Source of the DNA: Gnetum montanum
Taxonomy: Eukaryota; Streptophyta; Gnetopsida; Gnetales; Gnetaceae
Assembly (NCBI GenBank): GCA_015680685.1
Contig: MNCI01003715.1
Location: forward strand, 647,052-711,051
DNA: 64,000 bases
Reading direction: 5' to 3'
Of this stretch, positions 1 to 11,732 are shown piece by piece (positions within the stretch are counted from its first letter, which is position 1; each line of letters starts with the position of its first letter). Made by a program: the position numbers and the translations under genes. Under the pieces are notes generated by a model that had not been told where the DNA came from, did not search any database, and saw nothing but the letters and a program-made list of their open reading frames with translations.

Positions 1-518
1 TTTTTCTTTGGTGAATTCTTGTGGGTAAGTTTTTAACTCTTGCTTCCAAATGACATTCCTAGAGCCTACGGACTCTTTGGTTTGTGGGTTTGTCAGGGCA
101 TAAAGGACATGAGCCTACTTTGGGGAGGACCCACTAGCATTTCTTTTTGGTGCAATTGTTAACTTCTTTCTCTTAAACATTTCCTACAATCAATCATTTC
201 TTATTTCAACCCCATCAATGACATCCATTTTATTGGCATTGTCATTGATATTTTTCATCTTTCTTGTTCTCATGTTTTTCCATCTTATAGCTACCGGAGG
301 TTTGCTCTTAGTTGTGGGGGCCTTGGTATAAATTTTTTAATTTTTTCCATTTTACTAATTGCCTAACCCCTACACCTTGGGTAGTTGCCAGTGATAAATA
401 TCTGAACTAGATTTTGCCATAACCACAACTCAACAAATGTTCTTCATATCGAGGAAAGGTATCAATTGCATTATGGATTATCTATCCTTGCTCATTTGTG
501 ACTTTGTTGTGTGTGCAG

Positions 519-716
519 ATGGCGATCATACAAATAATGGACTGTACTTGGAGGAAGCACTTAGGATGGACCGAGACTAGAGCATTTACAAAAGGAGCAA
601 GTTTGGTGACATGGCTATGGATAAACAATGGAAGGCGCAATCTCGACATTGGCAGAAACACGCTCCATCTTCTTTCTCTTTTTGTTTTTTCTTCAAGCTA
701 CCAAATAAAGGCTTAG
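519..716 (+). CDS. Short conserved ORF in the 3' region of element E (function unknown)
   Basis: A 65-codon frame begins at an ATG directly after a pyrimidine-rich, splice-acceptor-like GTGTGTGCAG (509-518). The same arrangement (GTGTGCAG then ATGG) occurs at the matching place in elements B (ATG at 23060) and D (ATG at 60196). The protein starts MAIIQ, contains WLWINNG, and ends in a serine-rich stretch; B shares WLWINNG and the serine-rich end. It has no recognisable domain. In Athila-type elements this zone can hold an env-like ORF, but nothing here shows an envelope, signal peptide or membrane anchor. It may be a remnant rather than a used gene. Confidence 0.3.
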   Translation: MAIIQIMDCTWRKHLGWTETRAFTKGASLVTWLWINNGRRNLDIGRNTLHLLSLFVFSSSYQIKA

Positions 717-893
717 ATGTCATTTATGTATGAGTGTTCACCACAATGATCATGAACACTAATGTTGTAATATGCTTATTGATCCGTTCACTAGGCACGT
801 TGAGTCGATCATCTTATTCCATCGTCAATTGTGAATTAGTCAATAATCCCATACCTTCCCAATATTTTGTAAGGAACTTAAGGATGAGTTTTC

Positions 894-910
894 ATTCAGT
901 CATGGGGGTA
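894..910 (+). other. Polypurine tract of element E
   Basis: The motif CAGTCATGGGGGTA sits directly before the LTR start TGATGA. It is the expected position of the plus-strand primer, and the same motif adjoins the 3' LTR of B, C and D. Confidence 0.75.
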
Positions 911-912
911 TG

Positions 913-1205
913 ATGAGAGCGGTTACTCTAGTAGTTACTTTAATTATTAGAGTGGTTACTTTACAAGTTACTCTAGTAGTTATTCTAATTATTAGAGTGG
1001 TTACTCTAGCGGTTACCCTAGTAGTTACTCTAATTATTAGAGTGGTTACTCTAGTGGTTAGTCAAATAGTTATTCTAATTATTAGAGTGGTTACTCTAGT
1101 GGTTACTCTAGCAGTTATTCTAATTATTAGAGTGGTTACTCTAGCGGTTACTTTAGTAGTTATTCTAATTATTAGAGCAGTTACTCTAATTATTAGAGTA
1201 GTTGC
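913..1205 (+). repeat. Palindromic tandem array in U3 of LTR E
   Basis: About five copies of a roughly 57-bp unit are built from GTTACTCTAGTGGTTACTC and the palindrome CTCTAATTATTAGAG. The array ends just before the TATA box. It reads open for about 120 codons (910-1284), but that is a by-product of the repeat, giving a valine/threonine-rich pseudo-protein. Confidence 0.85.
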
Positions 1206-1214
1206 TCCCAAGCC

Positions 1215-1222
1215 TATAAATA
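1215..1222 (+). promoter_or_regulatory. TATA box of LTR E
   Basis: TATAAATA lies directly downstream of the palindrome array and about 170 bp before an AATAAA signal, the normal order in an LTR promoter. Confidence 0.65.
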
Positions 1223-1984
1223 CAGTGCCCAGGTGCACAATTGAAAAGAAGTCTTTTAGCAGTCAAGTAGCGAAACTCTTGTAGTCTATTTGAAAGTTAG
1301 AGTATTTTCCAAGTGCTTGCAGCAGGAGGTCTAAGTGTGGATGGATCTTTATTCAAGCATTGTGTACCTGAGCACACCTTGTGTACGGAAATAAAGACGA
1401 GCTCTTTGATTCATCCTTGCAACACTTGAGATTTGTTTTCTTACACATTTCTTTTATTTTATTTTCTTATGCATTTATTTTATTTTATTTTATTTTATGC
1501 ACTTTAGATTTCTGTTATTAGCACAACAATTCATTTTGATCAATTAAGAAAATCGTTAAATTACACAAGCACGACGACTTCGAGCATGTGTGTAATGCTT
1601 GGTAACCCAGTAACGATTAGCATTTGGTAATCCCAATAGTGTTGCACTGGTTCAGGATGTGTACTACAAGTGGGAATGGATGCTGGTGTTAGGATTAGTT
1701 AGAACTTAGTTAATGAGTAGTTAAGTTAAATTAGTCACTTAGTTACCTCTCTCCTTCCTTACTAGTGCAGGACATAAAAACATAAAAGCTATAAAAATCA
1801 TATGCCTCAAGCTTACTTAACAATACAATCGTGACATACAGGTAATCTTGGGAAAACAACGATGAACCAACCTGTCCTTATTCCACAAGGGCACATAAGC
1901 ACTTAGTCCTTGGAATTCGACGGGATCATGCGTGAAACACTTGTATTTGTTTGGTTGAGCGTAGGGGTACCTCACCGCTCATCA

Positions 1985-2577
1985 ATTATGAAATCATCTT
2001 GAGCTTACTAAGGATTTAGAAAGGGTTAGTCATCAAGGGAAAATTATCAAAACTAATGTTGATCCTTTGATGATTTCAAATGATGCCAGATAAAATACCT
2101 AAGGTTGAAGGTCTTTTACAAGGCAAGGAAAAGAGGCCAAGAGGAGGATAAAGGAGGATATGCCCATGGACAAATAGTAGCATATACAAGGACTAAAGCT
2201 TAAACATCACATGTTTGTTGGATCCATGGGATGATGCGAAGAAATTTTAGTTCATCCTTTAAGAATGGTTTTCATAAAAGAGAAGCATCAACATAATAAT
2301 CAAGGTTGAACAATTTGCCATCGCTAGCGACAATAAGAAGATTCATCTTCTGTAGATTTTTATGAAGACCTCTACAATTATTTAAACTTTAATATCTATC
2401 TAGTTTTTTTTTATCTTTTTATGATACATCCACTTGAATAAAATTTTATAATATAGCACTGCAGTTTTGTAATGGTAGTTAATCTAGTCTTGATCACCCC
2501 AAAATTTTTGTAATGGAACTTCATCATATATATATATATATAACTCAAGAACAAGTTTTTAGTTAGTCATGGGGATA
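1985..2577 (+). mobile_element. Residual internal sequence of element F
   Basis: No ORF of note. Only the last ~70 bp can be aligned by eye with the pre-LTR sequence of element E (TTTTGTAA-GGAACTT, then AGTCATGGGGATA), with a (TA)n run of about 9 units inserted at 2525-2542. The rest is AT-rich and unassigned. Element E may have inserted into F, because E ends exactly where this stretch begins. Confidence 0.4.
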
Positions 2578-3479
2578 TGATGAAATATCATATGTTAGGT
2601 AACTTCGTCAACACATCTCCATTGATGAAGCCTCATCAACGCATCCTTGTCAATGTATATGCATTGATGCATCCTCATCAACACATCTTAGATGCATTGA
2701 TGCATATGTGTTGATGCTTCGTCACCTAAAATCTATAAATATGTGAGCTCTCACTGCATATTTACCACCATTCTATCATTAGTGTAGCTAGACTCTTGCA
2801 GTTTTCTTCTGTAATCTTAGCAAACAATTAGTGAGTGGTCACAGTGTAGATTTAAGTTAATTATACAATGTCTTATTCAAGTAGCATTGTACCTAGACAC
2901 ATTCCATGAATGACAATAAGATCAAGATTAATTCATATTCATTATAGCACCTTGACTGTGAATAGATTTATTTTTAATGAAATTTACTTTTGATGTATGT
3001 ACTTAATATTTACATTTTCATGCATATTAATTAATTGGTGGAATGAGTGTAACCAGTTTTTAGCATAAACATGTATTCTCTTAGTAATTCCAATAGTGTT
3101 CTTGCTTGGTTTTCCTACTAGCATAACACTTGGTTATCCTAGTAGTTGATACATGAGTTTAGGATGTGTACAATAAGCTAGGAATGAACATTCATCTCCC
3201 TTAGGATAGTTTAGGATTTATCTTTTTGTTATTAATTAGATTAAATAATTAATTTTCATATTATTGGCTAATTTAGTTCAAGGCCCCAACAACATCATAA
3301 TCATATGCCTAAACCATATGTGGCAAAGCTACCACTAGTCCAAGTGGAAAGATAGTAACCTATGATTAATTCTTAATAATCTAGATACCACACTAGTCCC
3401 ATCCACAAAATTTGACTAGATTGCACATACATGCTTGTCATTTGTATGATTGGACATAAGAGATATTTGCTACTCATCA
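2578..3479 (+). repeat. LTR of element F (plus strand, Athila-like family)
   Basis: The 902-bp LTR starts TGATGAAATATC and ends CTACTCATCA. The last 39 bases align without gaps to the reverse complement of the start of LTR A. Its U3 has its own repeat array (2600-2725) of ATGCATTGATGCAT and CATCAACACATC blocks forming inverted repeats, then a TATA box (CTATAAATATG near 2731). The AATAAA-type signal is decayed (CAATAAGATC). A polypurine motif precedes it, so it is probably a 3' LTR whose element has been lost or overwritten. Confidence 0.75.
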
Positions 3480-3685
3480 CTAAACAACATAGAAAAGGAT
3501 TTCCTAATATCGCTTAGGGTATTTGTAGCAAAAAAGATAAAAGACTTGGTGTCATTAATTATTATAACCAAGGTATTTCTCTCTCATCAAAGTGGATTGC
3601 AAAGTGCATTAATGAAGCTGATATTTGCATGCTCCTTCTAAGAAATAGGCTTATGCAAGGAAAACCTAAAAATGAAAATAGTTGG

Positions 3686-4556
3686 TGATGAGTGATGAGG
3701 TACCCCTATGCCCAACCATACAAATCACTATGGCATTTATGTGTGATCTAGTCGAATTTTGTGGACCTATAGTTCTCTAGTACACTAACTCTTCTAGGAA
3801 GTGAAATGGGCATTGAGAACATTTGTTGTCTTCCCAACTACACTTGTGAGGGTCAAGGGCATGGTTTAAGTGTAATTGAGGTACATGATTTTTCTTAGTT
3901 TATGTTTTATGAGTTTAGTCACCTACAACAAGAATGAAAGATGGAGTAATTTAAAATCTAGTTCATTTACGATCTAACTAGCCTAACACAAGTAACCACC
4001 CCACTTTCCTGAACACATCTTGAACACATATAGTGCTGCTAGGCTACCAAACATTAAGTGTTCTTGGGTTACCAAGTACTATATGTATGTTCGAAGTGGT
4101 CATGCTTATGTTCATTAACTGTTGGAAAGTAATTGCTTAATTCAAATGCATTAAAGTAAAGTGCATGAAAGTAGAGTGCATTAAAAGAAACATTAATCTA
4201 TTCTCAGTGCTGCAAGGATCATTAAAAGAGTTCATTTTATTCTCGTCACACTACTGTGCTCAAGTACATTAGTGTTCGAACAAAGAACCGTACACACTTA
4301 GACTTCTTCTACGGGCACTTAGAAAATATTCTAACTTTGGAAAAAATAAATTGCAAGAGCTTCACTACTCTGATTGAAAAATGACCAAAGACTGACTCCA
4401 AAAAACTAACTACCAAATCGAGAGCCTAGACACTATATTTATAGGCCAAACTATACCCCTTGACATTGGATACCTGACATCGCATTAAGACCACTACATC
4501 TTAGCCCCAACATCAGATAACTGATGTCGCGACAGATGAAGAAACATGTTTCATAA
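3686..4556 (-). repeat. 3' LTR of element A
   Basis: It begins (plus view) TGATGAGTGATGAGG and ends TTTCATAA next to the polypurine complement TACCCCC; the usual TCATCA end is mutated. It is about 871 bp. A TATA box on the minus strand (CTATATTTATAGG region, about 4432-4443) follows a short inverted repeat (ACATCAGATAACTGATGT, 4510-4527). Confidence 0.8.
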
Positions 4557-6480
4557 TACCCCCACCACTGAATGAAAACTCCTCCTCAAGTATAGAAGAG
4601 GAGGAATAAGTTCTTTACAAAATATTGGGTAGGTATAGGATTATTGATTGACATACAAATTGACTCAAATGAAATAACAAACTCTAACTGCCCAAGTGTA
4701 TAGAGATATAATCTTTACAACATTGGGTCTTTATGATAAGATAAGAGAACACCTTGGATAACACTGACATCCAACACCTCTTAGTAGCTAAAGAGTGAGG
4801 AAAAAGATCTAACAATCATGAACATTCCTCATTGTGTGGTACTGTTGCATCATCCTTAGTGAAGATAGTCCCACTTCCAATCTATGCTTTCCATTACAAT
4901 CATAATAGAATCATGAATTAGTATGCAATGTGTAACACATAGCTATTAAATGCCTTGTCTCATTGGTGGTTACACTTGGATAAATTGCGGTTATGGTAGA
5001 ATGATTCCTTTAGTAGTGTTAGCGAGAAGACTGACAAATAAGGTAAAATAGATAAGCAGTTCATTAAATTTGAAAAAGTGCTATACAAGGAAATGTTTGA
5101 AGAGGGTGTAAGAATTCACAACAAATAGAAAATAAAGTGCACTAAAGAATGTTATGAAGATGTGCATAATTGGATTTCATTGATGGGGTAAACAAAAAGA
5201 ATTTTATTGCAATAGTGTCTAAGGGAAAGAACTTAACTAACCCAACCAAAAGATATGCAAGTGGATCCTCCCTAAAGTAGGCACAATCCTTTTATGCCCT
5301 TGCATAACTTCAAACCAAAGAGTTTGTGGGCTCTGTGGATGATTAATGGTTACAAAAGGTTAAGTACAAAACCTAGAAGAAACTACCTAAGAATTTCAAC
5401 ACCTGAAACCAGGACATCAAACCAGAACATGAAATTGATAATGAGGTGAAATATGGAAAGCATAGATGGATGAGAGAGAGTGGAATGGAGTCCTTGATTA
5501 AGGTCACATGAAGTTCCTTGTGGATTTTGTAGTTAAATGACTTGATAGGATCCATTCTTAGTCCAGATCAAAACCAACCACATTCAGTGACTTTGCATTG
5601 CCATTCTAACACTAGTCCATCCCCTAAGACATAAGAGTGCTCTCACAAAACAACCACCATTCCTTATTAGAGAAGAAAAGAGAAGTAGGAAGTGAGGAAG
5701 GGCCTTAGTTAAATTGGACTAGTCCCATAACTAGTGCTTCTATCTCATTTATTTTATCTAAGGGGTGTGCTTTGAATTTTCATCGGTTTTTTTTTGAAAT
5801 GGGAACCACATCAGGTAAAGACACATGCATTTATTTTGTCCAAGGGATGTGCTTTCAATTCTCATCGATTTTTTCTCTGATGAGAACCACACCATGCAAG
5901 GACTTATTCAACTTCCTTTTATTGGTTGACACGGAATAGTAAGAAATCCATGAAAACACACATGCACCTAGGAAAATAGAAGGGCACAAAGAATACCAAA
6001 TCCCCTTGAAGCCACACCGCATTCAAACCTTTGAATCCTTTCCAATTTCGGAAACTACCAAAGTCACAAATTTATTAAAGCTGACTACACATTTCCAAAA
6101 CAAGGGAAACATAGAGTTTATGGATGGGTAGATGTTATGGACTCACTACATGTTGCATGAAAAAAAATTCATGTCCTAATTATCCATAATGAGATTCAAA
6201 GCTAGAAACTAGACACCAACAATCAAATAACAAAAAAGTACATACACCATTTAGCAATGCATTACCATTGTACTTGTCACTTATTAACAAAAATTTAGAA
6301 AGTTACATAAAATAAAAGAAAAATAAAATAAAATATAAAAGAAAATGTAAAATATTCAAGAAATAGCAAATGTACTAATGATCGTGTAAAAAAAATTAGA
6401 AAAGATTAATAACATGAAAATAAGAAGGTGTAAAATAGAGAATGTGTAAAACAAAAAATGTGTGAAACAAAAAATTGAAA
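4557..6480 (-). other. 3' untranslated region of element A
   Basis: Between the LTR and the end of pol there is no ORF with support. The stretch shares short blocks with the matching zones of B and D (for example near 5270-5340 and 5990-6060). No env-like frame is visible. Confidence 0.6.
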
Positions 6481-6489
6481 AACTAAGGA

Positions 6490-7770
6490 GCTGCTTATAT
6501 GGTTAGCATGGGTGGCCATCTCCTCCATGACTAAGTTAAAAGGAGGAGATCTAAAGTATGGAATGTGGTTGTCCATCCAATGAGGCTCTTGTTGTATTAG
6601 TTGACTTATGCTCATGGAAAGGTTTAATTTGTTGGATGTTGACCACTGTTTCTTATCTGGGCTCTTAGGTTTGTAGATCATCATGGCCCCCAAGAAAAGT
6701 TTCGTAAATGATGCAAGGTCCTTCCCAAAACGTTTGGAACTTAGTTTGTTGAGGTACATGTATGGGGTCAGTAGAAAGCCTTATCTCCTAGTTGGAATTT
6801 GACTTTTCTGATTTTTAGGTCATGACACTTTTTATTATAAGCCTTATGCAACTCATTAGATGATAGGGCTACTAATTGGTTTTCATCTAGCATGTTGAGA
6901 TTCATTAGTCTTTCTTTTTATGCTAGACTCAAGTCAAGGTTGAGGTCATAAGCAATTGAAAGTGTACGGAGCTTGGATTGAATAAGAAGTGATGGTAATT
7001 TCCCATACACAAGCTCATAGGGAGAGTAGCCTATAGGAAGTTTCCATGTTGAGCAGTAGGCCTAAAGGGCATCATTGATTTTTGTGCACCAATTTTTCCT
7101 ATACTTGCTAACAATTCTTGTTAGTATTCTTGTGATTTCCCTCTTGGTAACCTCAACTTGATCATTAGCTTGGGGATGGTAAGGTGTTGTGAGTTTATGT
7201 TCAACCCCTAAGCATTGCATGAGATTCCAAAAAGTAGCACCTATAAAGTGAGTTCCATTATTAGAAATTAATGCACATGGCATACTAAACCTGTTTACAA
7301 AATTTTGTTGTACAAACCAAGTAGCAGTAAAAGATGTACAATCGATGATGGTTGCTGCTTCTACCCATTTTGTACAATAGTAAAAAATGACTATGATGTA
7401 CATCTTTCCATTTTACATGGATGTGATGGGATCCATGAAATCAATGCCCCAAATGTTAAAGGGTTCTAATGGTTGAATCCATTATTGAGGTCCCTCCATT
7501 CAAGTAGTCATTCCACCATCTCATTTGCATCATTCACAAGAGTGGACATAATGGTGAGCATCCTTGAAGACTGTTGGCCAATAGTACCTAGCCATTAGGA
7601 TTTTAATGGTCATGTGTCTCCCAGCATAGTGTCCTCCACAAGGACCTTCATGAGCATCTTGGAGAATGCATAGTTGATTAGCATCAGGGACACACCTATG
7701 AACCATGCCATCGATGCACATCTTGTAGAGGTGCCTATCGATCTCTATGAAGGGTTTTAGCTGGTGAAGA
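6490..7770 (-). pseudogene. Integrase region of element A (pseudogene)
   Basis: Reading the minus strand, an H2C2 zinc-binding region comes first (7721-7530: DAHEGPCGGHYAGR, then YYWPT and HSCE). The integrase core follows (7403-7062), with TKWVEA, NNGTHF, TPYHPQAN and REITRILTR. A C-terminal tail lies at 6759-6520 (MMIYKPKSPDKK, then LVMEEMATHAN). Two catalytic aspartates are changed relative to element D: VDY reads FYY, and SDNG reads SNNG; the glutamate in VEVT is kept. Stops separate the blocks. In life the enzyme would insert cDNA into chromosomes; here it cannot. Confidence 0.85.
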
Positions 7771-9490
7771 AACTGCTACTTTTTCTAATAGTCCAACCCC
7801 TGTGGCATCTCCTGAGTGAGAAGATAGGTGAGAATGTCATCATACCATTTAGGCTCATTGGGAAATTATTCAGTTATAGCCCCAACAAAGAGGAGTTCAT
7901 TAGGAAACATATTAGATAGTGGATCTTCTTCTTTTTTATTGTCCCATCGCAACCGAGACAAGTGATTAGCGATCACATTCTTAATGCCCTTTCAATCTAC
8001 CATCATAAGATTGAATTCCTACAAGATCACTAGCCACCATATGACATAGGGACTCACTATTGGTTTGTTCATTAGGAAGCAGATGGCACTATGGTCTATG
8101 TGCATAAACACCTTGTATCCAAGCACATAATGCTTGAACTTTTCTAAAGTAAACGTCACTACCATTAGTTCTTTTTCTATAGTGGTGTAGTTTAGTTGTG
8201 CACCCACAATTCTTTGGCTAGTGCAATGGATGTAATATGGACATTTCTTATCATCTAACTATGTAAGCACAACTCCTAAGGAATAATTTGATGCAGTTGT
8301 CATGATATGGAATGGTTTGGACTAATCAGGTGCTTGTCGAGTTGGAGTTTCTATAAGTTTTTCTTTTAGTTGTTGGAATGCTTTTTCACATTTTGCGGTC
8401 TAGATAAAGGGAGCATCTTTCGTTGTTAGCTCTACCAATGGTTTTGCGATCTTAGAGAAATTCTCTATGAATTGCCAGTAGTAGCCAGTGTGTCCAAGGA
8501 ATGATCTAACATCTTTTACAGTTTTTGGTTGGTGGGTTATTCCATGAATGACCCTTATTTTCTCAGGGTCTACCTCAATTCTTGCTTGTGATATTTTGTG
8601 CCCCAATATAATGCCCTCCTGGACCATTAAGTGACTTTTTTGCCAATTGAGCCGCAAGTTGGTTTTAACACATCATTTAAGAACTTGCTTAAGGTGGTCC
8701 AGGGCTTGTTCAAATGTAGCTCCATAAGTGGAGAAGTCATCCTTGAAGACCTCCAGACCACTACCGATATGTTGTTGAAAAATGCTTATAACTAGGTGCT
8801 AAAATGTGGTAGGAGCATTGCATAGACCAAATGGCATCTTGCGATATGCAAAAGTCTCCCAGGGACTTTTGAATGTTATCTTTGCTTGGTCTTTTAGTGC
8901 AATTTAAATTTGGTTATAGCCATTATAACCATCTAGAAAATTGTAGTAGCAATGCCTAGATATTGTGTTTAGCACCTGATCAACAAATGGCAACAAAAAA
9001 TGATCTTTGAATGTTTTCATATTTAGCAGCTTGAAATTGATGCAGACCTACCATTTTCCACATTTCTGTGGCATAACTACGAGCAAACTAACCCATTCAC
9101 TATCCACAATGGGATAAATGAACCCCACCTTGAGGAGTTGCTCGATTTCGTCTTTGAAAATCTACTTCAGTTTGGGGTTCAATCACTTCTGTGGCTATCT
9201 TTTTGGCTTCATGGCTATATCAGTGTAGATGTGATACTAGCATATCCTAGGATCAATCCTTGTGAGTTCAGGATATGACCAAGCAAAAGCTAGCAACCAT
9301 TTTTCAACTACCTTCAACAACATCTTTTTCTACTTTGGAGCAAGATTTGCATTGATTATGATCAACTTCCCATTTTTTTAAAACACATATTCCATTCTAG
9401 TTAGTAACATTTTTAATTCAAGGGGCTCTTACTTAAAAATTTAAGGAATTTCCAACTCTCTCTAGTAGGTATCATCATTTGTATCATCAA
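7771..9490 (-). pseudogene. Reverse transcriptase-RNase H region of element A (pseudogene)
   Basis: Minus-strand blocks match pol of D. At 8657-8400, LNWQKSHLMVQEGIILGHK is followed by VRSFLGHTGYYWQFI, the RT thumb region. At 8207-8019, TTIEKELMVVTF, HIDHSAICFLMNKP and SPYVIWWLVIL are RNase H motifs. The palm and finger part (about 8700-9240) is present only as fragments. Many stops and small indels interrupt all of it. It is longer than the matching part of B, which has lost about 375 bp here. Confidence 0.8.
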
Positions 9491-9729
9491 AGAGTTGGTG
9501 ATGAACTTGCTTTAGTTCATCCATGCTTGCGACATATGCACATGTCAAGCTCTCAGTCGATTCCATGCAAAGTATGCTACTCTCAGAATTAGTGGTTAAC
9601 CATCGGGTGCCCTCCTATTTTGTGACTACTGTGTATAGGCACCTTTGGATTTCTACTTTTGGTGCACACTACTTGCATGCACTGATAAATGCTTGCTTTA
9701 CGACCTAGAGTTTTTGCATATAATTGCAC

Positions 9730-10300
9730 CCTATATCATAGTACATGATTCATGTAACTCTCTTCTTCTCAATCTTTCCAAATGCATTTTCTTTGGATAT
9801 ATCCAAGAAAAGATCTCTGATGCCCATTCTTGCATCAATAGGTCTAAGCCATGCCCTTCCAATGCTGATTGGAAAATCCCCTTTGTAGTTCTCCACTTTG
9901 ATTACTAAGAAATCAACAGAATAAGACCACTCAAAAACAATGGTCACAATGTCTTCTACCAATCCTAATGGAACAGTGATGGAGTGGTATACCAATTCTA
10001 ATCTTATGTTACTCTTCTTGAGAGGAGGCAGGTTCCATGCGGTGTACATCTCATGAGAAATTAAATTAACATTGGAACTTGAATTGAGAGGAGCCTTGCA
10101 CAGTTCATTCCTAGCAATCCGTAAATAAATTAGAGGACTTTCAAGATTGTCTAATTTTGTAGGAAGGATTCCAACACGGATCCAATTAGATATAGTATGA
10201 GTAAGCATGATGATATGGCTCTTAGGGAGAATTTGGTTTGAAGGGGACTTAAAGGTATTTGGTATAGAGGAAGATGCACGAGCAAGGTTGTTAACCATGG
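9730..10300 (-). pseudogene. Aspartic protease region of element A (pseudogene)
   Basis: An open stretch of about 180 codons (10298-9750, minus) contains APLNSSSNVNLISHEMY, where an active aspartic protease would have an Asp-Ser/Thr-Gly triad; here the aspartate is Asn and the glycine is Ser. Later, VDFLVIKVENYKGDFPIS and GRAWLRPIDARMGI match the protease end (GR-WL---DA) in element B. The length and order fit the Gag-Pro junction of Ty3/gypsy elements. Confidence 0.75.
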
Positions 10301-11430
10301 GTGTATGTAAGGGCTTAGGTGGATTGCAAGGTCGAAAGAAAGGTCTTTTCTTTAATCAAGTATTTGACCCATCCAATTGATGAATCAACTGTAAATTAAT
10401 AGCCCTCATAACATTGGGTCATTATAGTTGAGCTGGTAGTCCACCCTACAAAGGTGGAACAAGTGGCAGTTGTGTGGGTGGAGGAGGAACATGTGCATAG
10501 ACAGAAGGAGGATAAGGATAAGAGGTGGTATTCTTTTTTTCATGTGAATAATGAGTTCGATAATAATTAGAAAGGTGGTAGTAAGGTTGGAAAGTAGAGA
10601 TGTGACTAGAGTAGTTACGTGGAGACAAGGGTTGTTGAACGTAGTAACCATATGGATCAGGCTATCAATAAGGGTACTGCTACCTTGGTGGTGCCAACGC
10701 CCAAGATTATGGTTGCTACCACTATTGATACTACTCATATGGTTGCAGTGGAGCTCCACTTGGATAATATTCCTATTGTTGGTAGAACTACCTGAAATTA
10801 CCTTGAGGACAAGGTAATCTTTTGGATGTTTGCCTTTGTGTTAGTCATTGTAGTATAGTGGTAAGTATTCCCACCTATTTCTTTCGTGACATGAAAGAAG
10901 AAGAAGATGACGATGAAGGGGAAGAGGAAGGAGAACTAGCACCATCATAGTGCTTACTACCACCTCTTCAGAAATCATGACCATGATCATGATCCTACTT
11001 TTTGTTTACAGCCCTACCTTGAATTGATCCTCCGAATCCTTCTTTGTCATTGGATCCATTTTTACCAGAACTAGGATTGCGAATTATGAATTGTAGGTTC
11101 TGGTTTTGACCTCCTTCATTGAAGTCAAAGGGAGGAGTTTCATTGAATGGAAAACCCCCAGAGAAGGGTTCTCCACTAGCTTGTTGGTATAATAGGAATG
11201 GAGAATCGTTAAATCTTTTCTCCTTCAAAGATTCATAGTGTTTTTTTAGCTGTCGATCTTGCAGACGTTGTGCCTTAGTGGGATGATAATCCCTAGCATT
11301 AGTATCTTGCACAACATACTTAGCATGACATTCTTGAAGACCATATTGTATAAGCATTTGGTAGAGCAATGCAAGAACAAATCGATTAGGTGGCAACACA
11401 ATGGTGCCCTTCATGTCACACCACCATAGC
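10301..11430 (-). pseudogene. gag of element A with internal deletion (pseudogene)
   Basis: The N-terminal part (11414-10995) contains RFVLALLYQMLIQYG, YVVQDTNAR and a Lys/Gln-rich helix, followed by a low-complexity FNETPPFDFNEGG stretch. It is similar in layout to the start of B gag (30302-29589). The C-terminal part (10760-10400) is the Pro/His/Asn-rich linker seen in B at 28599-28220. The capsid helix region and the zinc knuckle, present in B (29325-28609), are absent. The break is at about 10836-10890. Confidence 0.7.
10844..10876 (+). tRNA. 5' half of a tRNA-Asp(GTC)-like sequence (fragment)
   Basis: The 33 bases from GTCATTGTAGTATAGTGG through GTAAGTATTCCCACCT match the 5' half of plant tRNA-Asp(GTC) as I know it, with two differences, both G to A at what would be CpG sites. 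The D-arm and the A box are included. The match stops at the anticodon stem, so this is not a working tRNA gene. It lies in antisense to gag of element A, exactly at the deletion junction. Confidence 0.7.
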
Positions 11431-11713
11431 TATTCATCCTAATGTAGGATGAAGGTAAAGTTTGATACATAATCATCAGGATGAGCATATACTATTTGAT
11501 ACTATTGAGGCACTAGCTGATAAACTTTATTAGACTTGGGGTAGAGAATCACTCCTATGAGAAGAAGACATTTTTAGTTAGAAAAATAAAAAACTGCAGT
11601 GTGCTTTTAGATATTATTGTAGTAATCTGAAGATGTGATGTGACCCTAAGGTTCGTTCCAATGATTTAAATAATTTCACTAAGTCCTAAATAGTGCACAA
11701 AAAAACCAAAAGG

Positions 11714-11731
11714 TCCTCAACAATGGTGCCA
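11714..11731 (-). other. Primer-binding site of element A
   Basis: On the minus strand, TGGCACCATTGTTGAGGA begins one base inside the LTR edge. It resembles TGGCGCCGTTGCCGGGGA, the complement of the 3' end of tRNA-Asp, with transitions only. Confidence 0.65.
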
Positions 11732-11732
11732 A

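Larger units (their letters stand above)
1..1984 (+). mobile_element. Athila-like Ty3/gypsy element E, 3' end only
   Basis: This is the 3' part of a plus-strand LTR retrotransposon whose body lies left of the window. Bases 1-910 are the non-coding stretch between pol and the 3' LTR. They match, in reverse complement, the same zone of elements B (about 22671-23560) and D (about 59815-60700), for example the shared stretch about bright 'gggtcctccccaaag' blocks. A polypurine tract and a 1074-bp LTR follow. No pol or gag is visible because of the window edge. Family assignment rests on similarity to D, whose pol is clearly Athila-like. Confidence 0.85.
911..1984 (+). repeat. 3' LTR of element E
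   Basis: The 1074-bp LTR starts TGATGAGAGC and ends CTCATCA, matching the ends of the other LTRs here in sequence and orientation. A TATA box (TATAAATA, 1215-1222) follows the palindrome array, and an AATAAA signal lies near 1389-1394, so U3 is about 330 bp, R about 170 bp and U5 long. The last 60 bp match the starts of the reversed LTRs at 3686, 16293 and 58744. Confidence 0.9.

Noticed and set aside
910-1284. 124-codon open frame, valine/threonine-rich
   Set aside because: It is produced by the U3 repeat array of LTR E; the repeat unit is free of stops in this frame, and it has no protein-like complexity.
10844-10876. A functional tRNA-Asp gene
   Set aside because: The match ends at the anticodon stem; the anticodon, T-arm and 3' acceptor strand are missing.
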